In this document: piece by piece, positions 17,313 to 25,290 of the stretch
Position numbering within the stretch: position 1 is the stretch's first letter
Layout: every line of letters starts with the position of its first letter
Assembly (NCBI GenBank): GCA_938017795.1
Contig: CALIJZ010000003.1
Coordinates: 1 to 52,509 of the forward strand
DNA length: 52,509 bases
Direction: 5' to 3'
Origin: an uncultured Bacteriovoracaceae bacterium
Lineage (GTDB): Bacteria > Bdellovibrionota > Bacteriovoracia > Bacteriovoracales > Bacteriovoracaceae
Position numbers and translations under genes: made by a program
The notes under the pieces: generated by a model
Database searches by the model: none
The model's input: only the letters and a program-made list of their open reading frames with translations
Told to the model about the DNA's origin: nothing

Positions 17313-18446
17313 TTATTTTGAGTCTATCAAATCAGAAAGTTTCTCGCTATATCTTCCACTAGTATCATCGAAAAAAAAGTTTTTGATGTTTTCTCGGGAT
17401 TGTTCAGGTTTATATTCTAGTGAAGATAAAAAGTAATTTTTAAGGCCTTGTAGGCTATTTACCTTAGGCCCTGGCGTGTAGTCGTAATAATTAAATAAAA
17501 AACCAACTTCTTGCTCAAATAATTGCTGGTCATAGTTGTAGAAGGCCAAGCTAGTATCCAATAGAAGTGCATCAATAAATAAACTTGAGTAATCTGAGAT
17601 GATTCCTTGGAACTTATTCAAACTTAGAGATAAATCTAAACATACAGAAGAATTAAAATTAAGAATCGAAGATGAGGAGAATGAAGAGTGTTCATCTAGT
17701 TCAAAGTATGGGTGATGCCGAATATAAAGAAGGATATTATTCTTTTCTAAGAAGGCAATTAATAGCTCTTCTTCTTCAGGAAGGCACGGCAAGGGATATT
17801 GAATAGAGCTTGGTCTCCAGGTAGGAGCATAAAGAAATGATCTTTTTTCTCTCGTTGCTTGCTTGATGACATCATTTCTTGGCATGCCTGTAATTAGAAT
17901 ATTTTCAATTTTTGTTCCATAGACTTTTGCAGTTGCAGCTCGGAGATTTTCTGATGTTGCAAGGAAGTGAGTGAAGTTTGATCTAATTAAAAAGTAATAA
18001 ACAGATTTTAAAATGGATGTGTTTTTTTCACTAATACCTGCATTTTTGAAAACTATCCCATGACTAAGATTAATCACATATCTGCGAAATCGAAAAAGAA
18101 CTCCAAGAATGGGTGTCTCCATTGTGGAGGTAATCCAAATGGAAGACTTTAAAATAAAGAGTTTTTCCTTTATAGACATATTTGAAATAAAATAAGGACC
18201 ATGCTTGGCGATTAACTTATGTCTTTTGGATTTATCGTTTATAACAAAAAATACTTCTGTGTTTTTTTTTTGTTTTAAATAATAAAGAAAAAGATATTTT
18301 GAATTAAAGTTGAAATTGTTATTATAACTACTATTGAAAATAATTCTTTTTTTTCTAGGTAGAAAGATCGCTACAAAAGAATAGAGAAAGCCCTGGGTGA
18401 ATTGTTTGAAACGAAGAGATGTATATTTGTTTTTATTTTTCAACAT
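17313..18446 (-). CDS. CDP-glycerol/CDP-ribitol phosphotransferase (TagF/TarL family)
   Basis: This 377-residue protein has the C-terminal features of the glycerophosphotransferase family: INLSHGIVFKN (His-Gly block), LYAPTWR, RHHPYF, ISDYSSLFID and the late DYTPGP. The histidines and the SDYSS block are the polyol-phosphate transfer site in TagF. Such enzymes add ribitol- or glycerol-phosphate units from the CDP donor to a lipid-linked acceptor at the inner face of the membrane. It lacks the long N-terminal part of large TagF polymerases, so it may add the first units (primase) or be a short polymerase. It overlaps the next upstream gene by 7 bases. Confidence 0.87.
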   Translation of the reverse strand: MLKNKNKYTSLRFKQFTQGFLYSFVAIFLPRKKRIIFNSSYNNNFNFNSKYLFLYYLKQKKNTEVFFVINDKSKRHKLIAKHGPYFISNMSIKEKLFILKSSIWITSTMETPILGVLFRFRRYVINLSHGIVFKNAGISEKNTSILKSVYYFLIRSNFTHFLATSENLRAATAKVYGTKIENILITGMPRNDVIKQATREKRSFLYAPTWRPSSIQYPLPCLPEEEELLIAFLEKNNILLYIRHHPYFELDEHSSFSSSSILNFNSSVCLDLSLSLNKFQGIISDYSSLFIDALLLDTSLAFYNYDQQLFEQEVGFLFNYYDYTPGPKVNSLQGLKNYFLSSLEYKPEQSRENIKNFFFDDTSGRYSEKLSDLIDSK

Positions 18447-19567
18447 TGAATATGATCCAGGAGTCTCTTTGTTGAATTTCCGTCACACCCTGACATGAAC
18501 TTCTTTTTAAAAGCACTTCTAGTTAAGGAAAAATCTTCTTGCAAGATAATTTCACTTAATAGATCTTGAGCGTTATTACAAATTGGACCAGGAGCTAGAT
18601 CGTTATACGGGAAGAAAAACCCACGTTGTTCAGATTCGTAAGACTCTAAGTCATATGGAAAAAAGAACATAGGTTTATCTAGCAAGCAAAAATCAAAAAT
18701 GACGCTTGAGTAATCTGTTATTAAAGTGTCCGCGACAAGAAGTAACTCTTGGGTTGTAACTGGTTCGTTTGTGAAGTTGAATTTCGAATCAATACTTTGA
18801 ATTGTATGTGTTTGTTCAAATGGATGCAGGGAGTAAATCAGTACTTGGTTACTCTTTAGACCATTTGCCACAATTGAAATAGTTTTCATTCTTTCGTAAT
18901 GTCTCTTTTTGTTAAATTCTCTATAAGTCGGAGCATAAAGAAAAATTTTTTTATCCTTAAGGTAAGGATATTTCAAATAAAAACTAGCGTTAGATTCTTT
19001 GATTTTTCTTTTGTTGAAAAAGACATCAGTTCTAGGAAGTCCAAGAGGTAGGATTTTGTCAATATCGATTGAGAAGCTTGAAGCATAACAATGTCTTATA
19101 TCATTAGAGCTCACTATAACTGAAGTATATTTCGGATACATTTTAAAAAGACTTGATGGTTTACTCTTGTTGTGATGAGATTCATGGCCAAATTTTTTAA
19201 ATGCACCACAAGCATGCCATAATTGAATGATTTTTTGTTTTGGATGAAAATTAATTACTCCAATGGGATTCGTTGAATCGTTTAGTATGATCAATTTGTA
19301 AAAAACTAATCTGAAAAACAAAGAAATAAAATTGATCTTGTTTCTTAAGCTATAGAGCTTATGGTTGCCAGGGATTGTTTTAATTAATGAGTCATGAAAC
19401 CTATGAGAAAAATATATTATTTCCTTTCCGTCTTTTATCAATGGGAGAATATTTGATAAATCTTGAGAGTGAATTAAAAAAACTCTTTTATTTATCAAGA
19501 AAAATTTATTTGCATGACTGGTAAGATGTGCGATTTTTCCAGCAATAGAGATGAGGAGATCTTTCAT
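18440..19567 (-). CDS. CDP-glycerol/CDP-ribitol phosphotransferase (TagF/TarL family), second copy
   Basis: This 375-residue protein is from the same family as its downstream neighbour. It shows IQLWHACGAFKKFG, LGLPRTDVFF, LYAPTYREF, SLHPFE, ITDYSSVIFDF and DLAPGP, all in the TagF order. This copy holds the fuller consensus (QxWHGxGxxKKFG-like, with Ala for the first Gly), so it may be the main polymerase. Two such proteins next to a CDP-ribitol synthetase resemble the primase and polymerase pair of teichoic-acid assembly. The first 75 residues are hydrophobic in places but have no clear signal peptide. Confidence 0.88.
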   Translation of the reverse strand: MKDLLISIAGKIAHLTSHANKFFLINKRVFLIHSQDLSNILPLIKDGKEIIYFSHRFHDSLIKTIPGNHKLYSLRNKINFISLFFRLVFYKLIILNDSTNPIGVINFHPKQKIIQLWHACGAFKKFGHESHHNKSKPSSLFKMYPKYTSVIVSSNDIRHCYASSFSIDIDKILPLGLPRTDVFFNKRKIKESNASFYLKYPYLKDKKIFLYAPTYREFNKKRHYERMKTISIVANGLKSNQVLIYSLHPFEQTHTIQSIDSKFNFTNEPVTTQELLLVADTLITDYSSVIFDFCLLDKPMFFFPYDLESYESEQRGFFFPYNDLAPGPICNNAQDLLSEIILQEDFSLTRSAFKKKFMSGCDGNSTKRLLDHIQC

Positions 19568-19573
19568 TATTAA

Positions 19574-20527
19574 TCAGAAAATTTCTTGTGCAACTTTTGA
19601 AATATAAGTTGATCGACCCATTGAATAATAATGTAAACAAGGAACATTAGCTTCCTTCAATTCTTTTGATTGCTGTATACACCATTTTATTCCAACTTCT
19701 TTTACTTCATCAGGGTTCTTGCAGCTCATGGCTTCTCTATGTAAATCTTCTGGAATATCAATATAGAAAAAACTTGGTAGAGTAATTAGTTGTTTTAAGC
19801 TAGTCAAAGGCTTAAGACCTGGAATAATAGGAACTGTGATTCCTTCGTCCCTACATTTTGCTACAAAGTCGAAGTACTTCTTATTATCAAAAAACATTTG
19901 AGTAATAATATAACTTGCCCCGGCCTCAATCTTTTTCTTTAAGTAATATATATCACTTTGCATATTAGGAGCTTCAAAGTGTTTCTCAGGATATCCTGCA
20001 ATTCCTATGCAGAAGTTTGTGGGAGAACCTTTAAGATTCTCATCGAGGTATTTACCTTTATTAAGGTCTGACACCTGTTCGACTAGATCTAATGCATATG
20101 CATGACCTTCAGGGTGAGGGTGAAATCTTTGCTCACTTTTAATTGCATCACCTCGTAAAGCTAATACATTATTAATACCTAGGAAATTTAAATCAATCAG
20201 GGCATTTTCAGTTTCTTCTTTGCTAAAACCTCCACAGATAATATGAGGTACGGTTTCAACTTGAAACTTATTCATTATAGCTGCACAAATTCCTACAGTA
20301 CCAGGACGTTTTCTAATGACTTTTTTATCTAATAGACCACCTTTACACTCTTTATAGACATACTCTTCTCTATGGTAGGTAACATCTACAAATTTAGGCT
20401 TATGCTCCATTAATGGAGAGATTTTTTCATATAAATCATTAATGCTTTGACCTTTTACGGGTGGTAAAATTTCAATTGAGAATTGAGTCTCATTGTTATT
20501 CTGAAAGTATTCACAAATTTTTGTCAT
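19574..20527 (-). CDS. metF: 5,10-methylenetetrahydrofolate reductase
   Basis: This 317-residue protein fits the MetF length and pattern. FSIEILPP at about residues 16-23 carries the catalytic Glu, DVTYHR and LALRGDA are FAD and folate contact regions, and YIITQMFFD is the conserved late block. It reduces methylene-THF to methyl-THF for methionine and thus SAM synthesis in the cytoplasm. It is the first gene of the minus-strand unit and lies only 6 bases before the TagF-like gene, so it appears to share a promoter with the ribitol-phosphate genes. The promoter must lie in the 144-base gap shared with the divergent sugar transferase. Confidence 0.93.
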   Translation of the reverse strand: MTKICEYFQNNNETQFSIEILPPVKGQSINDLYEKISPLMEHKPKFVDVTYHREEYVYKECKGGLLDKKVIRKRPGTVGICAAIMNKFQVETVPHIICGGFSKEETENALIDLNFLGINNVLALRGDAIKSEQRFHPHPEGHAYALDLVEQVSDLNKGKYLDENLKGSPTNFCIGIAGYPEKHFEAPNMQSDIYYLKKKIEAGASYIITQMFFDNKKYFDFVAKCRDEGITVPIIPGLKPLTSLKQLITLPSFFYIDIPEDLHREAMSCKNPDEVKEVGIKWCIQQSKELKEANVPCLHYYSMGRSTYISKVAQEIF

Positions 20528-20671
20528 ATAAACTTTTCAACTTAACTCTTCCTTTATATCTTTTCAAGACAATTGAGGAGAGAGAGTATTTAAACCAGTA
20601 AACAGTATTTGTTTCCAGTGACTTAGATTTATTAGAGATCCCTTCTACAATACAATAGAATAAGAACCTAT

Positions 20672-21985
20672 ATGACAAAAAACTTTAAACTCTTTTTTAT
20701 CGTTCTAGCTGATTTAGTAATCTTATATTTAAGCTTAATAATAACAACCTTCTTGGTTAATGACTTCAAAATAGATATGACTTTTCTAAATAAGCATATC
20801 TATGCTTTCTCCTTTCTTTTTCCACTTTGGTTAATAGTATTTTATATACAGGGTCTTTATAGTCTTAGGTTTTTAAAGGTTAAGGGTTTAGCTGTTTCCT
20901 TATTACAAGGTGTAAATATCAATACAATTATTTCATTTATCTTCTTCTACTTTTTTAAAAGTTTTGGAATAAGCCCAAAAATCAATATGATTGTTTTTAT
21001 TTTTACTGCCCTGACTCTTTTATATTTGGGACGGAGGTTCATCATAAAAAGCCTCACAAGTAGTAATCTTTTTAAGAATGTCATTATTATCACAAAGTCT
21101 AATTTTGAAGAGCTACAACAAGAGCTGAAAAAAACTCCTCTTGTTGGTTTAAACCTAGTTAAAATATCTAAAACTTTAGAACTTGATGATTTAAATATTA
21201 AAGATATTGAAATATCAGTAGTAGATAATAATGTTGTTGAAGATAATAGCGAACTAAAGAAATACCTTGATACATGTGTAGAGAAAAACATTGCATTTTA
21301 TGACCTTGCGAGCTTTTACGAAGAAGTAACAGGGAAAATATCTTTAAATGCTATGAATAGTTATTGGTTGTTAGAAAAACTGGGTAAAGAAATAGAGGTT
21401 AAAAGAGACTTCATTAAAAGAGCATTTGATCTTTTGGGTTGTGGGCTTATCGTAATCTTTGCTTTTCCTATTCTATTCATTTTTAGTTTTTTACAGTTAA
21501 TAGTAGAGGGAAGACCTATTTTTTATTCTCAAGAAAGAGTTGGTAAAAAAGGAAAGTCTTTCACTATATATAAACTTAGAACAATGATAGTTAATGCTGA
21601 AGTTTCCGGAGCACAGTGGGCCAGCGCTAAAGATAATAGAATAACTAAATTAGGAAAATTCTTACGATTAACCAGGATAGATGAACTACCTCAACTGTAT
21701 AATATATTAAAAGGCGATATGAGCCTTGTAGGTCCAAGACCAGAGCGACCGGAAATTATTAAATCAAAATTAAAAAACTTATCCCCATACTATGATTTTA
21801 GACATCTAGTCTTACCGGGAGTAACAGGCTGGGCACAAGTAAATTACAAATACGGAAGCTCAGAAGAAGATACCCTCAAAAAACTCCAATACGATTTGTT
21901 CTATGTTAAAAATAGATCTTTATGGTTAGATATTAGAATTATCTTAAAGACAATCCATACAGTTTTAACAGCTGCAGGACGTTAG
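20672..21985 (+). CDS. Polyprenyl-phosphate sugar-1-phosphate transferase (WbaP/ExoY superfamily)
   Basis: This 437-residue protein has four hydrophobic segments in its first 130 residues, a central soluble part, then one more hydrophobic segment (about 250-275) and the bacterial sugar transferase domain. The catalytic part has RAFDLLG, YSQERVGKKG, YKLRTM, RLTRIDELPQ and the invariant DMSLVGPRPE. These enzymes place the first sugar-1-phosphate on undecaprenyl phosphate and so start repeat-unit or polymer assembly. It stands alone and diverges from metF. It ends 4 bases before the stop of the convergent HAD gene. Confidence 0.94.
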   Translation: MTKNFKLFFIVLADLVILYLSLIITTFLVNDFKIDMTFLNKHIYAFSFLFPLWLIVFYIQGLYSLRFLKVKGLAVSLLQGVNINTIISFIFFYFFKSFGISPKINMIVFIFTALTLLYLGRRFIIKSLTSSNLFKNVIIITKSNFEELQQELKKTPLVGLNLVKISKTLELDDLNIKDIEISVVDNNVVEDNSELKKYLDTCVEKNIAFYDLASFYEEVTGKISLNAMNSYWLLEKLGKEIEVKRDFIKRAFDLLGCGLIVIFAFPILFIFSFLQLIVEGRPIFYSQERVGKKGKSFTIYKLRTMIVNAEVSGAQWASAKDNRITKLGKFLRLTRIDELPQLYNILKGDMSLVGPRPERPEIIKSKLKNLSPYYDFRHLVLPGVTGWAQVNYKYGSSEEDTLKKLQYDLFYVKNRSLWLDIRIILKTIHTVLTAAGR

Positions 21986-21989
21986 TGAT

Positions 21990-22760
21990 TTAAAACTTTT
22001 TTAAAAAATCTTCAGTTGATTTAAAAATACTATCTGGTTTAACTTCGCAATTGATAATCATTTCTTTCTTATCAGCTCCAGACTCTACAAAGACTGTATG
22101 TGCCCCAAGACTTTTCCCAATAACAATATCAGTGTTTAAGCGATCTCCTAAAAATGCTATTTCTGTATCATTTCCAATGATTTTTTTAAAATATTTAATC
22201 ATCTCCTGGCTTGGTTTTCCAAAGTTTTTAATTGGCCTTATATCAGTAGTGAAATAAATCATTTCACAAATTGCCCCACAATCTGGCATGGGTCCATCAT
22301 GGCTTGGACAATAATTATCAATATGAGTTTGATAAAAGGGAATCCCATTAGAGATAAATGAACAAGCTTTGCGTAATCTCTCATATTGAAGATCTGTATC
22401 AAAAGCAACAATAACATAATCAGGGGAATCATCATTAAGTTGAGCTTGAGAATACTTAACTAAATCTTGCTTGAAATCTTTAGTGCCAAGGACAAAGGCC
22501 TTAGCACCTTTTCCAAACTTATTAAGCAGGTAACTTGAAGCAACTATAGTAGGATTATGCACTTGCTTTGACGTAACTTCGATTCCTAGTTTTTTGATCT
22601 TCTCAATATAATGCTGATGACTTCTAGAAGTGTTATTTGTTAAGAAATGAAAATTTATACCCTTATTAAGGTGTCTGTTAACTTCTAAAACGACATTGCC
22701 AATAGGGAGTTTATCCAAATAAATCGTTCCATCGAGATCACAAATAATCGTTTTATACAT
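21990..22760 (-). CDS. NagD-like HAD-IIA phosphatase
   Basis: This 256-residue protein has motif I in CDLDGTIYLD (Asp8, Asp10), motif II in FLTNNTSRS, the lysine of motif III in FGKPS and motif IV FLGDRLNTDI. The TNNTSRS stretch and a C2-type cap between motifs II and III place it in subfamily IIA with NagD and 4-nitrophenyl/phosphoglycolate phosphatases. It dephosphorylates small cytoplasmic sugar or nucleotide phosphates; the true substrate is not readable. It is monocistronic, convergent with the sugar transferase. Confidence 0.88.
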   Translation of the reverse strand: MYKTIICDLDGTIYLDKLPIGNVVLEVNRHLNKGINFHFLTNNTSRSHQHYIEKIKKLGIEVTSKQVHNPTIVASSYLLNKFGKGAKAFVLGTKDFKQDLVKYSQAQLNDDSPDYVIVAFDTDLQYERLRKACSFISNGIPFYQTHIDNYCPSHDGPMPDCGAICEMIYFTTDIRPIKNFGKPSQEMIKYFKKIIGNDTEIAFLGDRLNTDIVIGKSLGAHTVFVESGADKKEMIINCEVKPDSIFKSTEDFLKKF

Positions 22761-22876
22761 GTGTAATATTATTCATGATTCACAGTCATTAGGCTAAAGA
22801 GTTAAAACAAATTAGGTTTACTTGTGAGAATATCTCAAATAGCTAAAATCCACTATCTAAACTATATTCTAATCAA

Positions 22877-22963
22877 ATGCTTAAAGATAATTTCATCTAT
22901 ATATTTCTATTTTTTCTAGGAGTTTTAATGACTCATATCCTCTTATCCATGATTACCTTATAA
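22877..22963 (+). CDS. Possible 28-residue single-pass membrane mini-protein
   Basis: A short open frame begins with ATG at 22877 and ends 4 bases before the start of the MsbA-like exporter gene. Residues 6-27 are almost all hydrophobic (FIYIFLFFLGVLMTH at the centre), which would make one membrane helix. No convincing ribosome-binding site is visible upstream. It may be a small membrane protein that acts with the exporter, a leader whose translation helps start the next gene, or chance in AT-rich DNA. Confidence 0.25.
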   Translation: MLKDNFIYIFLFFLGVLMTHILLSMITL

Positions 22964-22967
22964 GAGT

Positions 22968-24659
22968 ATGAAAAAAGAATTCTTCAGAGTTTTAAATACC
23001 TTAGGGCCTGAGAAAAATCAGTTTTTATTTTACTTTTCCTTAGGTCTACCTCTTGGGTTGGTAAAAGCCGCTCAAGCCTTTTTGATCAAGCCATTAATTG
23101 ATGAGGGGTTAAAGAAGGGAACACCATTTTCGAGTATTTTAGAAATTTGTTTTGCTTTACTTGGATTAGCTTTTCTAAATTATCTCTTTAGATATTTTAA
23201 TGGTTATGGGCTTAAAGCTTCAGTTGAAAAAGTTGCATCAAATCTTCGTGAAAGTACGTTGAAAAAAATCTTAAGCATGACTCCTTCTCAATTAGAAGAA
23301 AAAAGTAGAGGAGACATCTTAAATATTATCATCAATGATATTAGTATTTATACGAATATTAATAAAGTTCTCTTTAATATCATGAAAGATTTTATTTCAA
23401 TCTTCTTTTTAGTTTTTGTTCTTCTCTATCATAGCTTTGAATTAACAATGATTTGTGTGCTCGTTATTCCAGTTTATGCTTTAATTTTAAGCTCTGTTAG
23501 TAAGAAGTCTAAAAGATTAGGATCTTCAGTTAGAACAATGAGTTCTAATATTTCATCTGAATTTACTCAATATCTAGATGGTAATAAATTTATAAGGATT
23601 TCGAATTTATATGATTATATTTTAAAGAGATTTCGAAAAATACAGCGGAGATATTTGCATAAAGTGAATTTTTTATCTTATTTAATTGAATTTATAAACC
23701 CTTTTGTTGAACTAGTTGGTCTTTTTGTATTTAGCCTAATTTTATATTTTGGAGTTGCAAATATTAAAGATGGTTCAATGACTGCTGGGAGCTTAATGAG
23801 CTTTATTTCTAGTCTTGCTATTTTGATCGATCCTATTCGAAACTTTACAAAGTCGTTAATAAATTATCGAACTTGGGCAGTTTCAGGCGATAGAGTATAT
23901 GATTTTCTAGGAAGTGAAAAAGAAGAAACTATTTCTCAAAATACGATAGTAAATGATAATATTTCGATCAAAGATGCGAGTTTTGATTATGATCAACGAG
24001 TTTTGGATAGTATTAGTCTAGAAGTTAGAAAAGGTAGTAAAATTGCTCTTGTAGGTCCATCAGGTTCTGGGAAATCCACTCTCATTAAAGTTCTTTTAAA
24101 ATTTCTAAAGTTAACAAAGGGAAGTGTCTTTATTGGAAATATAAATATTTCACAAAATAATTTTCATGAATTTAGAGATCTCTTTTCTTATATCCCTCAA
24201 AACCCATATCTATTTAATACTAGTATTAAAGAAAATATTACCCTAGATAAAGAGTACATAAAAACAAAGTATGAACAAGCATTAAGAATCTCTGAAAGTG
24301 ATAGTTTTATAAATGAACTTGAACTAAGAGATCAAACCATCGTCGGAGCGAAAGGTTCATCTCTTTCTGGAGGACAGGCTCAAAGATTAGTTCTTGGAAG
24401 GGCGATCTATCAAAACAAACCAATTCTTATTTTAGATGAAGGGACTTCAGCTCTAGATAATGATTTAGATTATAAAATTCAAGAAAATTTATTTCAAATG
24501 GATAAGACCATTATCAATGTTTCTCATCGCTTAAGCTCAATTAAAAATTATGACAAAATATATTATCTTGAGAGTGGGAAAATTCTTGAATCAGGAACTC
24601 ATGAAGAATTGATTCATGCAAAAAGTAAATATTTCAAGCTATATCAACTACAAGGTTAA
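22968..24659 (+). CDS. MsbA-like ABC exporter (permease-ATPase fusion)
   Basis: This 563-residue half-transporter has an N-terminal membrane domain with about six helices (residues 20-300) and a C-terminal ATPase. Motifs are Walker A GPSGSGKST, Q-loop IPQNPYLFN, signature LSGGQAQR, Walker B ILILDEGTSALD and switch NVSHRL. Length and order fit lipid exporters of the MsbA type, which flip lipid A-core or other lipid-linked glycans to the periplasmic leaflet. A peptide or drug exporter is possible. The last four bases (TTAA) are shared with the stop of the convergent gmhA. Confidence 0.88.
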   Translation: MKKEFFRVLNTLGPEKNQFLFYFSLGLPLGLVKAAQAFLIKPLIDEGLKKGTPFSSILEICFALLGLAFLNYLFRYFNGYGLKASVEKVASNLRESTLKKILSMTPSQLEEKSRGDILNIIINDISIYTNINKVLFNIMKDFISIFFLVFVLLYHSFELTMICVLVIPVYALILSSVSKKSKRLGSSVRTMSSNISSEFTQYLDGNKFIRISNLYDYILKRFRKIQRRYLHKVNFLSYLIEFINPFVELVGLFVFSLILYFGVANIKDGSMTAGSLMSFISSLAILIDPIRNFTKSLINYRTWAVSGDRVYDFLGSEKEETISQNTIVNDNISIKDASFDYDQRVLDSISLEVRKGSKIALVGPSGSGKSTLIKVLLKFLKLTKGSVFIGNINISQNNFHEFRDLFSYIPQNPYLFNTSIKENITLDKEYIKTKYEQALRISESDSFINELELRDQTIVGAKGSSLSGGQAQRLVLGRAIYQNKPILILDEGTSALDNDLDYKIQENLFQMDKTIINVSHRLSSIKNYDKIYYLESGKILESGTHEELIHAKSKYFKLYQLQG

Positions 24660-25273
24660 GAATTAAAAAATCTTCGCTCTATTTCAATACAAATTGCGTG
24701 GTAAATAGGTAGGTGCATTTCTTGAACTTCATGAGTTATTGTTGAAGGGGCCATAATTGTTAAGTCAGCAAGCTTTGAGCACTCACTCTCTTTTGATCCA
24801 GTAAAAGCGATAGTGTTTAAGTTCTTTGTATTTGCAACTTCTAGTGCGTGGCATATATTTTTAGAGTTTCCAGATGTAGAAAATGCAATAAGAGTGTCAT
24901 CTCTTTTTCCGAGTGACCAAACTTGTTGAGCGTGAGCAAGTAGAGGGTCAACATCATTTGAAAAAGCACTAATAGAAGCATGCATAGTAGAGAGTGAAAT
25001 TGCGCTAAAGCCACCTTGGAGTTTATTGGCAAGCTCAGAGTTTTTAAACATGGACTTGTCAGATTCAGAAAGTGGTCTTTTTAATAAGAAGCCTTTTTGA
25101 AGTTCCCCACATAAATGTTCAGCATCTGCTGAAGACCCGCCATTACCAACTGTAAGTAATTTTTTATCTTCTCGAAATGTATCTTCCAAGATATTAATAA
25201 CCTGAACGATGTCAGCTTCTAGGTGAGCTAATTGAGGATATCTTTTAATTAAATCTGAAAATTGTAATTTCAT
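24656..25273 (-). CDS. gmhA: Sedoheptulose-7-phosphate isomerase (SIS domain)
   Basis: This 205-residue SIS-domain protein carries VGNGGSSADAEHLCGEL, the active-site loop of GmhA that holds the His-Glu pair, plus SLGKRDD, ISFSTSGNS-like AFSTSGNS, and a C-terminal EVQEMHLPIYHAIC with the second catalytic region. It converts sedoheptulose 7-phosphate to D-glycero-D-manno-heptose 7-phosphate, the first step to ADP-heptose for LPS core. DiaA is a related SIS protein, but the heptose isomerase motif is fuller here. It lies 17 bases after the helicase gene in the same direction, so the two are likely co-transcribed. Confidence 0.88.
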   Translation of the reverse strand: MKLQFSDLIKRYPQLAHLEADIVQVINILEDTFREDKKLLTVGNGGSSADAEHLCGELQKGFLLKRPLSESDKSMFKNSELANKLQGGFSAISLSTMHASISAFSNDVDPLLAHAQQVWSLGKRDDTLIAFSTSGNSKNICHALEVANTKNLNTIAFTGSKESECSKLADLTIMAPSTITHEVQEMHLPIYHAICIEIERRFFNS

Positions 25274-25290
25274 GGTTTGAGTATAACTAA

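Noticed and set aside
24841..25032. A second open frame inside gmhA
   Set aside because: It is an out-of-frame shadow within a well-supported gene.
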